The position numbers and the translations under genes were made by a program. A model generated the notes under the pieces. That model worked only from the letters and a program-made list of their open reading frames with translations. It searched no databases and was not told the origin of the DNA. Below are positions 20,795 to 35,700 of a stretch of 64,000 nt of DNA, piece by piece (the first letter of the stretch is position 1; every line of letters starts with the position of its first letter). Source of the stretch: Telmatactis stephensoni (taxonomy: Eukaryota > Cnidaria > Anthozoa > Actiniaria > Isophelliidae); the NCBI GenBank assembly GCA_029948255.1, contig JALIZF010001917.1, forward strand, positions 992,001-1,056,000, read 5' to 3'.

Positions 20795-23700
20795 ATGACA
20801 TCGTCATCAGATGCTGTCCCCATGGGGGGAGGTAGAAGTATTCTAGATGACATGGTGGGGGTGGGTGACATGGTCCTGCTAGAACCTTTGACAGAAGATG
20901 CTGTGATGGAGAATCTGTGGGAGAGATACAATTCCAAAGATATTTATGTAAGTCACATGCAACTTCAATATATGTTATATTATTTTTATTATGTTATAAT
21001 TATTATTTTTTTATATTATTATTTTCAGACTTACATAGGAAATGTTGTAGTCTCCATCAATCCATATAGGAAATTCCCTTTGTACACACGTGAGGTCATT
21101 GCAGAATACAGATCCAGAAATATCTATGAGCTTCCTCCACACATGTAAGTGATGTTTGTTGATGTTACAGTCATTTGCCACTTTAAATATTTTGAGGTTT
21201 TGTTTTGTCTTACAAAACTTTCTTTATAAGGTACTGTAGTACTACTGTAAATCCTAAAATCTAGCCTTATAAAATAGCCTAAAAATTTATTAATTAGAAC
21301 TGATAATGAAAATGAGCTTGTATATCAGTTGACCTAAGTTGAAGTGTGTTGACCTCTTTGTTGGCCACCCTGGAATTGACCTCCACCCCAAATTAAACTA
21401 CTCCTGGCCTCTCTCATGGCTCATCTATTGACTTGTATTGACCACCTGACCTCTACACCAAATTGAACTACCCCTCCCCAAAGGCTCATCTGTAGACCCC
21501 TTGACTGACTCCTCTGTAACCCTGATATACCCATTATTGATCAATATCTTTCCCAAATTAAAATACCCTTCCCTTGTCACTGTCATCTATAGACTGCTTA
21601 ATGAACTCTAGACCTGTAACCCTAGTTTACCTAACTATAAACCTTGGATGACCACCATTAACCTCTACTTCAAAACTGAACAATGCCTAGCTCCCCTATG
21701 GGCTCATCTGTAGACCATTTGATTGTCCCAACTTGGATGTGTTACCATGTACCAGCCTTCAAAACAAACATTATTAGTGAATCATTTTAAATTTGTTCTT
21801 TCATACTGTACCCCTCGGTTGTCCCCTGACCTTTATCATAAGTTGATCAACTCTTGCACCCTGATTGATCCAGACCAAAATGGGACCTAACTTTGAACAC
21901 CTTTGCATTGAGTGCTGTCATGTCGTCATAGACATCATTAGTGAATCATATTGTACCCCTCAGTTGTCCCCTGACCTTTATCATAAGTTGGTCAACTCTA
22001 GATCTTGCACCCTGATTGATCTAGACCAAAATGGGACCTAACTTTGAACAGCTGTCAGATCATAGACCTTGTGTCATTAAATTTCTATTTGCTCTGTCTG
22101 CTACGTCATCTACCACTAGATATGCAGTAGCTGATGATTCTTACCGATCAATGAGAGACCACAATAAAGATCAATGTATTCTAATTACTGGAGAAAGTGG
22201 AGCTGGTAAAACGGGTACTGTACACTAGTGTAATGTTATAATTATAAATTTATTAACTTTCTTCTTTCTTTATTATTTATTTGTAAGGGTTAATACTCGT
22301 CTGTTGTTTCTTGCTCATAAGTGTTTGACAACTTACCGTGTACTCTATTTATCAACCTGTTTGACAACCCTTTTCATTGTTAAAGTGTGTTCAAAGACAA
22401 TGGACCTTTTGTTAACTTTGGTGAGATAGGATAATAGAAGTACACAAGTTGACATTAATTTGTTTTGAGTAGAAGCATCCAAGATTATCATGCAGTATGT
22501 AGCAGCAGTATGTGGAAGAGGAATGGAAGTAGATAAAGTTAAGGAACAACTTTTACAATCTAATCCTGTCTTAGAAGGTTAGAAAACATTCTCAATACAA
22601 CATTATAGTACATGTAATAATTTGGGGAGCTTTACATTAACATTGTGGCCTAATAGCTGAATTATCGCAGTGCAGCTCAATGTGGTCAGGTTGAACTAAG
22701 GCTAAGAGGTGCACTATACTGCTACCATATAACCCATGTTTGACCATGGAGCACATCTCAAAATTGAAACACTATTGGTTTTAATGGAGGGTGGAAAACG
22801 GGCAGTACCGGCACAGAAAAACCCTCATTGTTAAGGGCTGTAAGGTAAAGACCAACTAAGTCAACTCACATATGTTCCATATGTTCCACTCGAACCCTGA
22901 CCAGTCAGCTGTGAACCACTATGCCACCCTCATGCTGCCCTTTTATCTTGTAAAAGGTTTCATTGGATATTTAAATGATTATATAACTACGCATATGTGA
23001 TTGTTTCTTTTTTCTTTTTTTAGCTTTTGGAAATGCCAAGACATTAAGAAATGATAATTCATCTCGTTTTGTGAGTATCATTGATTTTTTTTTTCATATT
23101 TGATTGATGAGACTTTGTACCATCCTTTACCATATGAATTGTCAACTTGTTAAAATGTTACACACCTAGACTTTTGTGACTTGCTTTTGTAGGGAAAGTA
23201 CATGGATATTGAATTTGATTACAAAGGTGACCCTGTTGGAGGAGTTATAACTAAGTGTAAGTATAAAATCATAGAACTGTTTATAGCAAATTGTTTATAG
23301 CAAATATCCTGTTATTTAAATAATTGAAGGGATTCCAATACATCTCTTGAAGAGCATCTCTCTCTTGAAGAGCATCTCTAATCAATATTTTTTTTAATTC
23401 CACATCTGTTCACTTAATGGCTAAACAATCTTATTTCCTTCTTTCAGATTTACTAGAGAAGGTAAGATACAACTTTTAATATAATATCTACAAATAAGGC
23501 AGCATGCAATTAAATTATTATTATGTTTATCATGTTTCATTTTTTTTTCAGTCTCGTGTCGTGTACCAGACAAAAGGAGAAAGAAATTTTCATATATTTT
23601 ATCACTTAATTTCTGGTGGATCAGATGATCTTCTAAGTATGTAAAAATGTGATAGACTGATTTCAACTGCAGCTTAACTTTTCTTTAAACTAATAGCTAG

Positions 23701-26700
23701 CAAATGTGATTCTCCTTTTTCATTTTCAACCCCAAATGTGAACTCTTTGCCATTAATTCCTGCAGTATCATTCACAGAGTTTTCTCATCATCCTAAAAGT
23801 CCTAATAAGTAGATATTTTTGATAGTTTTTATAGATCAATAATATTTACTTTGCAGAAACATTACATCTTGATCGCAATTTTGACAATTACCACTACCTT
23901 AATCAGAGTGGCTGTACTTCACTGGATTCAAAGAATGACAAAGAGGACTTTGCAGTTGTTGAGGTAGGCAGTAAACATATAATTATGATTTTGGTGTCAT
24001 CCCCTTAGTTATTGGAAACTAAGCTGTGAACTTTCTTGATTAGAAGGCCAAGTATTGACCAACTATTGTGAACCAACCTTGCTATCATTAGGTGATGCTT
24101 GCTTGCAAAAATTTTTTGATATTAAAGTGACCATATTGTGCATCGATAACTTGTGACAGTAATTTGAGTAACTGATAAACTTGAGGTCAATGGTGCACTC
24201 AATTTACTCCCCTCTCTCCATCAGTGCTCTGTTTTAAGGGCTACTTAAAGCTACACCGAAAGGATAGAAGTTGAAACAAGGATGTGAGATCCGGGGATTG
24301 AACTCTGGACCTCTTGCACCAAAGGCCCCACACTAACCAACTGTGCCATCCTTGCTCCAACCAACTGTGCCATCCTTGATTGCTTGATAGTTAAAATTGA
24401 CTTTTATTTCATTTGATTTCCCCAGAAAGCAATGGAGATTGTAGGGTTTAGTCAAAATGAGATCTTAGCTGTGTATCAACTTTTGTCTGCCATCCTAAAC
24501 CTTGGAAATGCTGAGATGAGCCATGTTACAACATCTGATAATACAGACGCTGTCCTTGTCACAAATGAACATGGTAGGTAGAGTACTTGCTTGGAACCTG
24601 CACTACATACTAGTCTAAAGCTGTTTTCATATGACTTTGAAACAGACAGTACTATGCCACGACTGTGCCAGTATTGTGATGTCGATAAAAGTATTTAAAA
24701 GTCTAAGTTGTGGCCATGATAATGTCGTACTGTGACTGTGCCATTTTCACGGTCATAATGAGAATTGTTTCTCCTTCTTTGTGCTAATTAATACCATCTA
24801 CATGCTGTACCTATCACCCTCTTATAGATCAGTGTGCAATGACTGTGCCTTTTTCACAGTCAGAGACAACTGAAAGATAGATATTAGATAGATAAATAAT
24901 TTGTACAATGTATAATAAACAAATTATTTATCTATCTATCTATCTTTCAATTGTCTCTGACTGTGAAAAAGGCACAGTCATTGCACATTTACAGCAGGAA
25001 TTACACACTTTTTACATATGTTAGCAATGTCACAGTCACAGTATGGAGTGGTGAGTTTCCTGCCCATATGAAAATTGCCCTATAGCCTTTGCTTACAGGA
25101 CAGCATCACAGGCTCAAATCCCATGAAGGATTTTTCCTTTTCTCTTTTCTGATTCCTTTGAGTTTATGGCTTGATTATTTTATTAGTTCTGGAACATGCA
25201 AGTGAGATGCTTCAGTGTCAGGTTGATCAACTGCTAAATGCTATGAAAGAAAGAACTGTTGAAACAAAAACTGAGAGTGTGCGAACACCATTGAATGAAG
25301 CACAGGTACTGGCGTTTATTTACAGTGAACAAGTAGTTTGAATAGTTTATTTACCTTGAATAACAGGGGCAGATTTAGGGGAGAGGTGCAGGTGGTGTGC
25401 ATCCCCTCCTGAGATGACTTTGAGACCTTTTTTCTCAATATTTTCAAAAATAATATATAAGATATCTTCTCAGCAGTTTCTAATTTATATGATAGTGCAC
25501 CACCCTTCTGAAGATAATCCTGGATCTGCCATTGAATAATCACTTTTTTGCAATAGGCTAGTTATGCAAGGGATGCATTATCCAAGGCTATATACCAGAG
25601 ACTGTTTCACTGGATTGTTCAGCGCATCAATGATAGCATTAAGGTATTTTCATAAACTGATTAAAGTGCATTGATTCAATCAACAAAGTTGTGTCAAACC
25701 TTGTCATTACAAATTGTAGTTTTGAAAGTTGCAGACTGATGACAGTTCAATGATGCCACACTTAAACCTGTTTAACACTGCAATATTGAGAGTTGAGAGT
25801 AATACTGTTGCAAACTAAAATTTTGCATTGCAGATCAGTGTTGCATTGTAAGTTGCACAATTTTCCTTCCCTTATAACTGCACTTTGTAGTCAAACTTAA
25901 TGGCACTCTTCCATGACAACCAGCATTCTGTCCCTGCCATTGATCCAATCCAGCAATAATGTCACCTCAGCTATATTAAAACCTCTGTACAACAGGCAAC
26001 TCTCCATAATGGCCACTAAACCTGTCTCCAAGGGTATTCATTGTGAAGAGGTTTTCTGATTATGTATCTTTTTTCCTAGGTAAAATATGGTGGAAGAAGA
26101 AAGGTCATTGGAGTATTAGACATCTATGGGTTTGAGATTTTCCAGGTAATTAATAAGCACTTCTCCATCTGTGTACATATGCTGGACTTACAGCAGTTCT
26201 TAGCTTTATTTAAAGTGTTCTCAATTCCTTGTTCAAACAGGATAACAGCTTTGAGCAATTCATTATCAACTACTGCAATGAAAAATTGCAGCAGATCTTT
26301 ATTGAGCTGACACTGAAATCAGAGCAGGAAGAGTATGTCAGAGAGGTTGGTAAAATCAAGATTATTGCTGCTATTCATTTGCTGCTGTGTTAAATTTCAT
26401 TGCATTTTTCTACTTGCACTTCCTATCTAGGGTATTGAATGGACTCATATTGAATATTTTAACAATGCTATCATCTGTGAACTCATTGAAAAGGTATTTT
26501 TATAGTTGTGCCTGCATTACATTAAGTTTTGATGACTTTTCATCCAGAATATGTGAACCCATTTTTGGACTTTGTTGTATTTAGAGTCATTCAGGAATTT
26601 TAGCATCGTTGGATGAGGAGTGTTTGCGACCAGGAGATGTAAGTATAACAGCTGTTATTAATGTAAACTAGTTTACTTCTTAATTAACATGTTATAAAAC

Positions 26701-29700
26701 CATTTGATGGCTTTTTGTGGTGAAGGGGAAGTACCGAGTGTATTAGTTTGTGACTGACCTGCATTTTTCTCCTCAAATATTTTCCAAGCCCCAGATGCAC
26801 ATTGCAATTTCCTGCAACATTGCACCCAGCAGAGATGCACTGTGTCCTCTCCTGCAATTGTTGCATCATTTGCACTAGACTTTGATTCTGCTCCTGCAAC
26901 TGTTGTCCACAATTAGAGCTCGTTTCTGCTCCTGCACTTGTTGTTTGCAACAGTACATGTATCAATAATTATTATTATTGATACAATTATTGTGGGGTGG
27001 AATAACATAGTGCTACTCTATTGTGTACAGTGCACATTACCAAAAAGTTACAGAAACAGTCAGATTCTTTCATAGGGCTTACATAGGAAAAAATGTCAAT
27101 TTCCAACTTGGGGTTTCCCTGGGTCTAAACTGGGAATCTGTTCTATTTTACTTGGGAAATCTGTAACACCCAAACTTGTAAAAATAGAACAGATTTCCAG
27201 GGATTCCCTGGTTAGACCCAGGGAAGCACCATGTTTGATCCAAGCTGGGAATTGACTTATTTTTCCTGTGTTAGTGGATTTCCATGTATGCTTTCAACAT
27301 GAAACTTTGACAAGGATTTTATTGAATATACTTATATTTGTATATATTTATATCTATATTTTCCTACCCTTAGGTTACAGATATCACCTTCCTCCATAAG
27401 CTGGACAGACAATGGCAAGGCCATCAACATTATGAAAGCAGAGCAGATAAACGATTCCTGTCTGACAATACACTAGGCCATGATTGTTTTAGATTAAAGC
27501 ATTATGCTGGCAAGGTTAGAAGTCAAAAAATCCTTGGTTGTATACTTGTATATATAGGTTATTGGTCGACTAACCAGCTAATGCAGCTTTGTATTTTTAC
27601 GAGTGACAAGTAAAAATTCACAGCTGTATTCCCTGGTTAATCGACCAGTAACATATTTATTATACAATTCTGCAAAAATCAATACAAATGATGTCATTTT
27701 TATTGCCACTTTTGACTTTGATTAGCACGCAGCTTTGAACTGGGTAGCCATTCAAATGTTACTAACCAAATACAGTCTTATATTTTTTGCATTCTTGTGC
27801 ATATTACGTGCATTCTTTTGAGAATTGTATAATAATGTTAAGTATTGTTCCTTGCTGGAACTCAAATATTAATGGACCATCTTATGGGATTCCTGTATCC
27901 TGCTTTCATTCACCACAGGGATCCCCTATTGATGTTATAATGCTTGCTGTTTGTATTTAGGTTACCTACTGTGTAACTGGATTCTTAGACAAGAATAATG
28001 ACTTGTTGTACAGAGACCTGTCACAGTGCATGTATAACTGTAACCATCCACTAACCAAGACTTTGTTCCCTGAAGGTAAAGTAGCATCCTGTGCAAAATA
28101 ACATTAAAGAAACAATGCATGATGGAGAAGCATTTTTGGGAGGACAACAAAAATTTTACCTAAGACCCCTGGAGAGGGATTCCACTTATCCCACCCTGCA
28201 CCAACCCTCCCCTCCCTTCCCCTCTCTTAAAACTAGTACCATTGAAATACTGTAGAAACATTTGGGTCAGCACAAAGCCCTCTTGAAGTGGAGCGGTGAT
28301 TGGTTTAAAGAAATGAAACAACAAATGAAAACATTAGATCCTATTGTACTCCACTGGCCAGTCAGAAAATGTGTTCAAAATGTACTTCATGCTGTCTGAA
28401 ACATTTCTTTCTTTTGCTCAGTATTCACTGCAAAGTGAATGTATTTATTAGTAACAGAGGGTGGATAGTAGATAAATAATGTATTGAATTCACCAATTTA
28501 AAATCATCATCAGGTTGCCCTACCAAAGCATCTAAGAAAAGACCAACAACTACAGGCTTTCAGTTTAAGGTAAAAATTCACATACATTGGTAAAACCACT
28601 CCAGGTTTTCATTTAACAGTAAGCTTATCAATCTCATAGACATCAGTAGCTGAGCTCATGAACAATCTAAAAACAAAGAACCCAAACTACATTCGCTGTA
28701 TTAAGGTAAGGAACATTTGCTTGTTCTGTATTAGGTAAATGAAGGTTTTTTAAACACTTTTTTCTTCCTATTTAAAAGCCTAATGAAAGGAAAGCTGCTG
28801 GTGTGTTTGATGAAAGACTGGTTAAACACCAAGTTAGATATCTTGGGTAAGTTGGCATGATAACAGTAGTGACACTCCAAGAATGATGGAAAACTTACAA
28901 AATAAGATTCTCACTCTCTCCATTCTCTTTTTAATATTTTAATTTAGATACTAGACAAACAGATAGGTATACAGACAGACAGACAGACAGACAGACACGA
29001 CTAGACAGACAGACAGACCTCGACAGACAGACAGACAGGATCAGACAGACAGACCAGAAGCACATGGACAGACAGACAGACAAGGGCATTAACAGTCCTA
29101 ACTATATTTATAGATTGATGGAAAATATTCGTGTACGGAGAGCTGGCTATGCCTTTAGACAAGACTATGCAGTTGCCTTACAAAGGTATTTGAAGCAATT
29201 ATATCAGTTTTCTTGTAATTATGTTCTTGATGAATATTTGTTTTCTTGTAGCTAACACTCTCATTCTCTTTTCTGAAGGTATAAAATGTTGTGCCCACAG
29301 ACATGGCCCAATTGGAAAGGATCTCCTCGGGAAGGAATCTGTGAACTTCTTAAGGTGACTTTCTTTCTATAACCATATGAAATCAAGTATGCCTTTTTTG
29401 GAGATCAGTTAACTAGACCAATATAAAATATTTGTTTAAGGCTCTTTGGTGTCTGGGAGAGGGTAAGAGGGAAGTGCAATGGAGAAGACGGGAAGGGAGG
29501 GATGAAACGCGAAAGGATTTCCATGTGTTTTCCTCCTCAAGATCTCACTGAGTCACTAGTCTCCCTCGCGCAGCCGTGTACACGGCTGCGAGGGAGACTA
29601 CTGAGTCACTTGTATCAGGTGACTGGGCGTTTTTCACCGAAATACTCACATTTTACCGTTTCTTAATAGCACCGGAATATCAAACCCTCTGAATACGATT

Positions 29701-32700
29701 ATGGAAGAACAAAGATTTTTATCAAAAATCCTAGAACAGTGAGTAGTGCAATATTGTTCTTACTTACGAGATTGTTACTGATACAGTTACTGAGACAGTT
29801 TTGTTGCGTCATGTCAGCTGTTCGATTTAGAAGAAAGACGCAAAGAATCCATGCAAAACTTGGCTGTGATTATCCAGAAGACTTTCAGAGGATGGCAGCA
29901 ACGAACCAAGGTATATTACAACTGTATTCCTTTCCTTAGATGGGAACGCTTTCTCATACCTTATTAGCGCATTTGAAAACTGTAGTGTTGAGCTTGCGCT
30001 TTATAAATAAATATTATTATTATTACCCTTATGCATTTTATCGAGGACTTTATAAATGGTTCCGAAACAATGTTTGAGAAATATTCTAAATTGTTTCATA
30101 TTATCACGAAACTTTGAGACACCAGTTGTTGTCTGGAAAGTTGTCCAAAAGGTTCCATAAGGTGCAAGGATATCAGATTCCCAGCCTTCATCATCCTGTC
30201 GAAAATGGAGACCTCTTCTCCGTTTGACTGGCTATTCATCAGATAAGTTGTTTTAGTTAACTGTTTCTATTTCTATGTTTTAGTATCGTAAGATGAAGGA
30301 GAGTGAAGTAGTGATTGCCAAGTACTACCGTTGTTTCAGGGTATGTATGTATCTTGTTTCCCTTCGAATTTAGGGAACTACAGCTATGTAGCCTGCGTAA
30401 CTTAGTGTCTGGAGTGGGTGAAGTTCAGTGACTAAATGTTGGGTTGCTGTGTATTTGTAGGACCGTCGTAACTACTTGAAGAAACGTAATGCCGCCATTC
30501 TCATTGCTTCTTTTGTACGAGGATGGAAGGTATTGTAGTGCTTTGTTTGCTTTTCCACATGGCCAACGACACACTAAAGCGATTTTGTACGCTTGTCAGT
30601 GGAGTGAATCAGTTGATCGTCGCCTGAAAATCGTCATGTGTGTGTCTGCTACTGCGTCGGCGAATTTCCAGAGCCATCTTGATCAGTGCGACCAGCGATC
30701 GAAATTGCCAATGTCTGACACTGTCAGATATTGGCGATCAAATTCGCTGACGATTGGCGACGATCAAATTTTCGCTCCAACAAGCGCCTAGTGCGTCGTC
30801 GGCGAATGTCTTTCCAATTGTTTCCAAATTTGATTTGATTTTGTTTTTATCTTATTTGGTAATTATTTCTATTTTGTATATTGACTTTTCGTTATTCTAG
30901 TGTTGCACAGATATCATGCATGACAAGTACACATCCACCACAGCGTTTATGTAGATGCACTGTAATCAACAGTCACATCCAATTTAGAAGCACGTACACT
31001 TACAGTCAATGACAACTACACTAGAGTAAATAAGCTGTAAATACAAACCTTGTTTAGCTGGTTTTCAGCAAGTTGATTTGTATTATCTAGAAATTACTTA
31101 CATTATCTTACATTCGCTATGCAATCAGCATGCAGTACTGAAATCGTGCATTGGGAGAAAGAATGTGTTTTCGTCGTATTTTCTAAGTAAACACGCTTTG
31201 ACTATAGTACAACCTATGAAGACAGCCACCTTGTATCTTAGGCACGGATTTAAGGGAGGAGTGCAGGGGGTACACACCCCTCCCAAGAGGACTTTGGTCC
31301 CTTTTCTCTTCTCTGTACTTTTTCCAAACTATCCTCTTGATCCTCTGAATGGTTTCTGATATTTCTTTAGCGCTGCACCCCTAACCTCCTTCCCAAAAGA
31401 TTGGGAAGACTGGGAGCGAGCAAAAAAGGATAAGGAGGGAGGGGGTCTTCCCAAATTCTCGCCTCCAGTCTTCGCTCTATCGTTTAGATCCCACAGGAAA
31501 CCCAATAAAGGAAAGGAGTAGCCTAGCGGAGGAAGCTACTGCACCCCATCCTGAAGAATGATCTTGCATGAATGGGACGATTCACCCCTGAATCGAGCGT
31601 AGTAAAATGAGGTGCACTTATGTCGCAATGTGAAGCGAGTGTACTGTAGATGGTTATCAGTGTTGCTATAGTTGTTTTCTGTAAAGGCATGGCATGTAGA
31701 GGTCTCGACTCGTCCTTTTCAGATTTAATTGTGGTGTTTTTGAAGGCTTTCGATTGTAGTGCATGGTTTCCACGGATCAATTATGAAATGACGATATACT
31801 TTGCACTTAGTCAAAATGAAAGAAGGCCGTGTTGTTTCTAGCTATTTGACTGCGTAATGCATCTCTGTCACATATTACTGTAACGCATGAGATATGAGGT
31901 TACAAATTCTTAGGAAAAGTTCCAGAGCATGTGCTTGTCAGCTGTTGTTTTTCGCTGTGTCCTTCAACTGATTATATCTAACGATATTGGTTGTTTTAAC
32001 AGGCTAGGAAAGCTTATCGAGCGCTTTTATACGAAAGGAGATGCATATGGGCCGTAGGGGTAATCAAAGCCTACTTCATTGGCTGGAGGGTGAGCGATTC
32101 TGTGCAAGTCCAATGTCGCACTTTGGCAATGATTATCTTTAAAGTGTCTGCATGCGACTGATTCTTTTAACAAAATAATATTTTTTCGGAAGAAATGTTT
32201 TCAGTACAGAGCTCTTGTATGACTCTTGTTTGCTCTGCATAAGTTCTAATCCACTAACACTCTCACTAATAATGCCTAATAAGCTCTCATGATTATTTAT
32301 GCTGGTTTAATGCACGTTGTAACAGTGTGCACATAACTGTTCTTTAATCAGTAGACATCGTCCTATATACTGTATGTCATTCATCACAAAGTTTCAACAA
32401 GAAATAAATAACTGATTTTTGATGCAGGTGAGAAAGCTGTGGAATGCTAAGTTCCGTCGAAATGCCGCACCCAAGATCATCAAGTTCATGCGACACTTCA
32501 TGGTAAGTCAATGCGATTTGGAAAAAAAACTACACTAGAACCCCTCTATATCGAACTCCCGCTATATCGAACACAAACCCCCTTTCCCTTGTATCGTTTA
32601 TCTCGAACTGTCGCTAGTCGCTATCTTCAACAATTAGTTTTGTCTTCCCCCGGGAGTTTAAGATAGTGGAGTAGTTCTATTGTATTCGTCCCGTGGCAAA

Positions 32701-35700
32701 GTCGTCGTTACATGTAACCTTGTTGTTTTTTTAGATTTATCAGTACCTAACACGACTCGGCAAGAATCTACCTTCAAAGAGTCCCTTAGATGATCGTTGG
32801 CCCTCTTCATCGCCAATGTATCGACAGACCAATGTGCTTCTTAAGAAACTTCATCATGCATGGAGGGTAGGTATTGTGTTTTCACCAAAGGAGACTCTGT
32901 TCCGAGTCGAGCCCATCAACAAAGAAACCAAAGGTGGCTAGAACCAGGGTCAATAGCAATTGATAAGAGCACGACACTATAGTACCTGCAGATGTAGATA
33001 GCAGGTCGATGTTGAAGTTGAGTGTAAGCGTCCAGTACACGGGAAAACGGCAGACGGAACACCTGACCCCCTTTTTTTCGCCCCCAGCGTTGTGCGTTTG
33101 GCACTCAAACGAGAGACTTCATGTTTACGGCAAACTCACTCTCGCGTCGAAACGGTAACGCCAGACGAGGGGAAAACAGGTCACGTGATCCTCTTTGCCG
33201 TTCCCGGTGTAATAGACAAATAGACAATTTTGCCTCCCCAACTTTAACTTCAAGTCGTTGTTTGAGGGGTTACTGATGCTGGTTTGAGTTTTTTGAACGA
33301 TCTCGGACACGAGTGTCGGAGGGGATTACGAAGTGCACGTGCTTTCAGGGTAATGTCGGGAAATGTTTGCTGGAAAATTCTCCAACTACGCTCTCTGTAT
33401 CTGCATTGGAGATGTGGCGGAGTTACACTGTATTTCAGTGTTTGTCAAGTTATTGTACAATTTATGTTGTTTTAATGCACATGATTTATTTTTTTTGGTA
33501 ATAGTGTAAGAAGTACCGTGATGGGCTCAACGAGAACCGACGTAAAATCCTTCATGAGAAACGTGAAGCTAGTGACATTTTCAAAGACAAGAAAATAACG
33601 TATCCCAAGAGGTACGTTCTAATAGTTTACGTAGAAAGGAATAGAGGAAGGGCTAGTTTTCGCCCATTTTCGTTAATTTTAGGCCTGTGGCTGACCCAAT
33701 CGCAGACTTCTTGATGTTGAAAAATTACTCATTGGGCGTGGCCGTAGCTGGCCGATATAATAGAATGGGCTTATATTTCCTTGTTAACTAAAGTGATGTG
33801 CTAACGTGTATCAATATGATATACGATAAACATTTACTGTTCATTATCATCTAATATTGAGTGTTTTTGTGTTGTCAGTGTGGCTGTACCGTTCCAAAGT
33901 GATCGAATAGATCTAGAATCCAATCCAAAGTGGCAAAAATCCACTGGTGGTAGTAGCAGAGTTATATGGGCCGATAACGTTATCAAAATCCATCGAAGTG
34001 ACGCCAAGGTTTGTTTAGGGCCTGCACACACCAGGGAAATAGATAACTAGTTCTGATCGAATACTATAGTTGTCAATGACTAGTCCAACACGCGATTTTA
34101 GTCATCGATATGTTTTAGTTATCACAACTGGCTATCGACAACTGTTTCTCTAGGCTGCGGAGGCCCTCATAAACCGATTTTCTTCTTTATTTACTTGCAA
34201 AGTTTACTAAGTTTATAGAAGTATTTGGCATAGGGGTAAAGGGGGTCAGACGAAGGGCGATTCCCTTTGTCTTTTGTGATGCAGAGCTGTTTGGACGGCC
34301 TTGTTCTAGCAGTAATGAGTGGGTCGAAATCTGTAACACTAAAGAAAAAGCGTTACTTGCATTACTAACGTTTCAAGTTCAGTTTAGCTCGCCGTCGTAG
34401 TTATAAAACTCAAAATGTCACTCTTTTGACACGATGTTATAATTTTGATTTGCTCTTCGCTGTAATGAGTTTCATACCCCAATGCAGCCCATGCTAATTT
34501 ATGTAGTTCATTGCCAACTCTTCTCCGTGTGCAGTGTTTAACGATGTTCTTTATATTAGTTCGTAGCTCGAATCCTAGCTATTACAACCAATGCCTTTAT
34601 TGTTGCCGATCAAAAGTCCATGGCAATCAAATATAAAGTACCGTTGTCCGATATCCAAAAGATGTCAGTCAGCTCACTTCACGACGGTGTGGTCATCTTC
34701 CACATAAAATCGGTAAGAGAATATCCATCAATATCTTATTACCCAACGAATATCCAACTTTTCGATTAATTTTGTGTAGTATTCCTAAAGAACACCCCTG
34801 CAGAATTTTGTGTCTGTTTTCGAGTTTTTATCTTCTTAGGGTTCGTTATCACTTTCATTAGAAATCGTACGATCAGAAAAGATTAAGTTTATGATATATA
34901 TGTTAAAAATAAACCGATATCGTTTTGAGATTTTTCACAGGAACGTCCTTCCAACTACGATTTTTGAAATTCCATTTACAACAGGGCCGTAGCCACCGGT
35001 ACGGTTAGTCAGGTTTCAACCGGACCAACTTTTTCCTGTAGAACCATTGTCATTGCAGTTTTGAAGCATGAATTCGTGTAGGAAAACGAAAAAACCGGGC
35101 CAACTTTTAAAAACCGTACCAATGTTTAAATGGTGACTACGGCCCTGTACACCCGGATTACATTTTGATTTTTCTAGTCCTGATTCAGCCATCGTAAAAT
35201 CCTAGGAATTGCAACTGAACTCTCACATCCATTGTTGCGTGGTGAACGATATGCTAGGACTTTCACCATGCTGTGCAATACCGTAACTTCAAAATAACAT
35301 TTGTAGCATACAGTTTGCCCGTCCTGCCCACTTATACGATATCAGCTCTACTTTATACGTTCCAAGTGACGTACGGGATTGTAACGTTTTACACCATGAC
35401 CATGTTACTTCAAACATCATATAATTATACATTATCTCACACAAATAGTTCTGGATTCTTTGTACAAATGAAGCTTGTAACAAACTAAGGACCTGATTAT
35501 ATGAACTGGGCTGGCCCGGTTAAGCTTGATTTGTTTTCTTTTTCAATTCCTGGGGCCACAGAACAAAAGAAGTCAGCCCACTTAACCGGCCCAGCCTGGT
35601 TCACATAATCGGGAACTAACCGTACCTAAATTTCACAGAACCAAACGGATAAAGGCCACTTGAAAGGTGATTACATCTTCCATACAGATCACGTGATTGA

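Noticed and set aside
24205..24358. tRNA gene on the minus strand
   Set aside because: A and B boxes are present but there is no paired acceptor stem or proper T arm, and the sequence continues into a repeated body. It is a SINE.
29064..29255. Frame starting MDRQTDKG
   Set aside because: Its start lies in the AGAC microsatellite; the downstream part is myosin exon 22 followed by intron.
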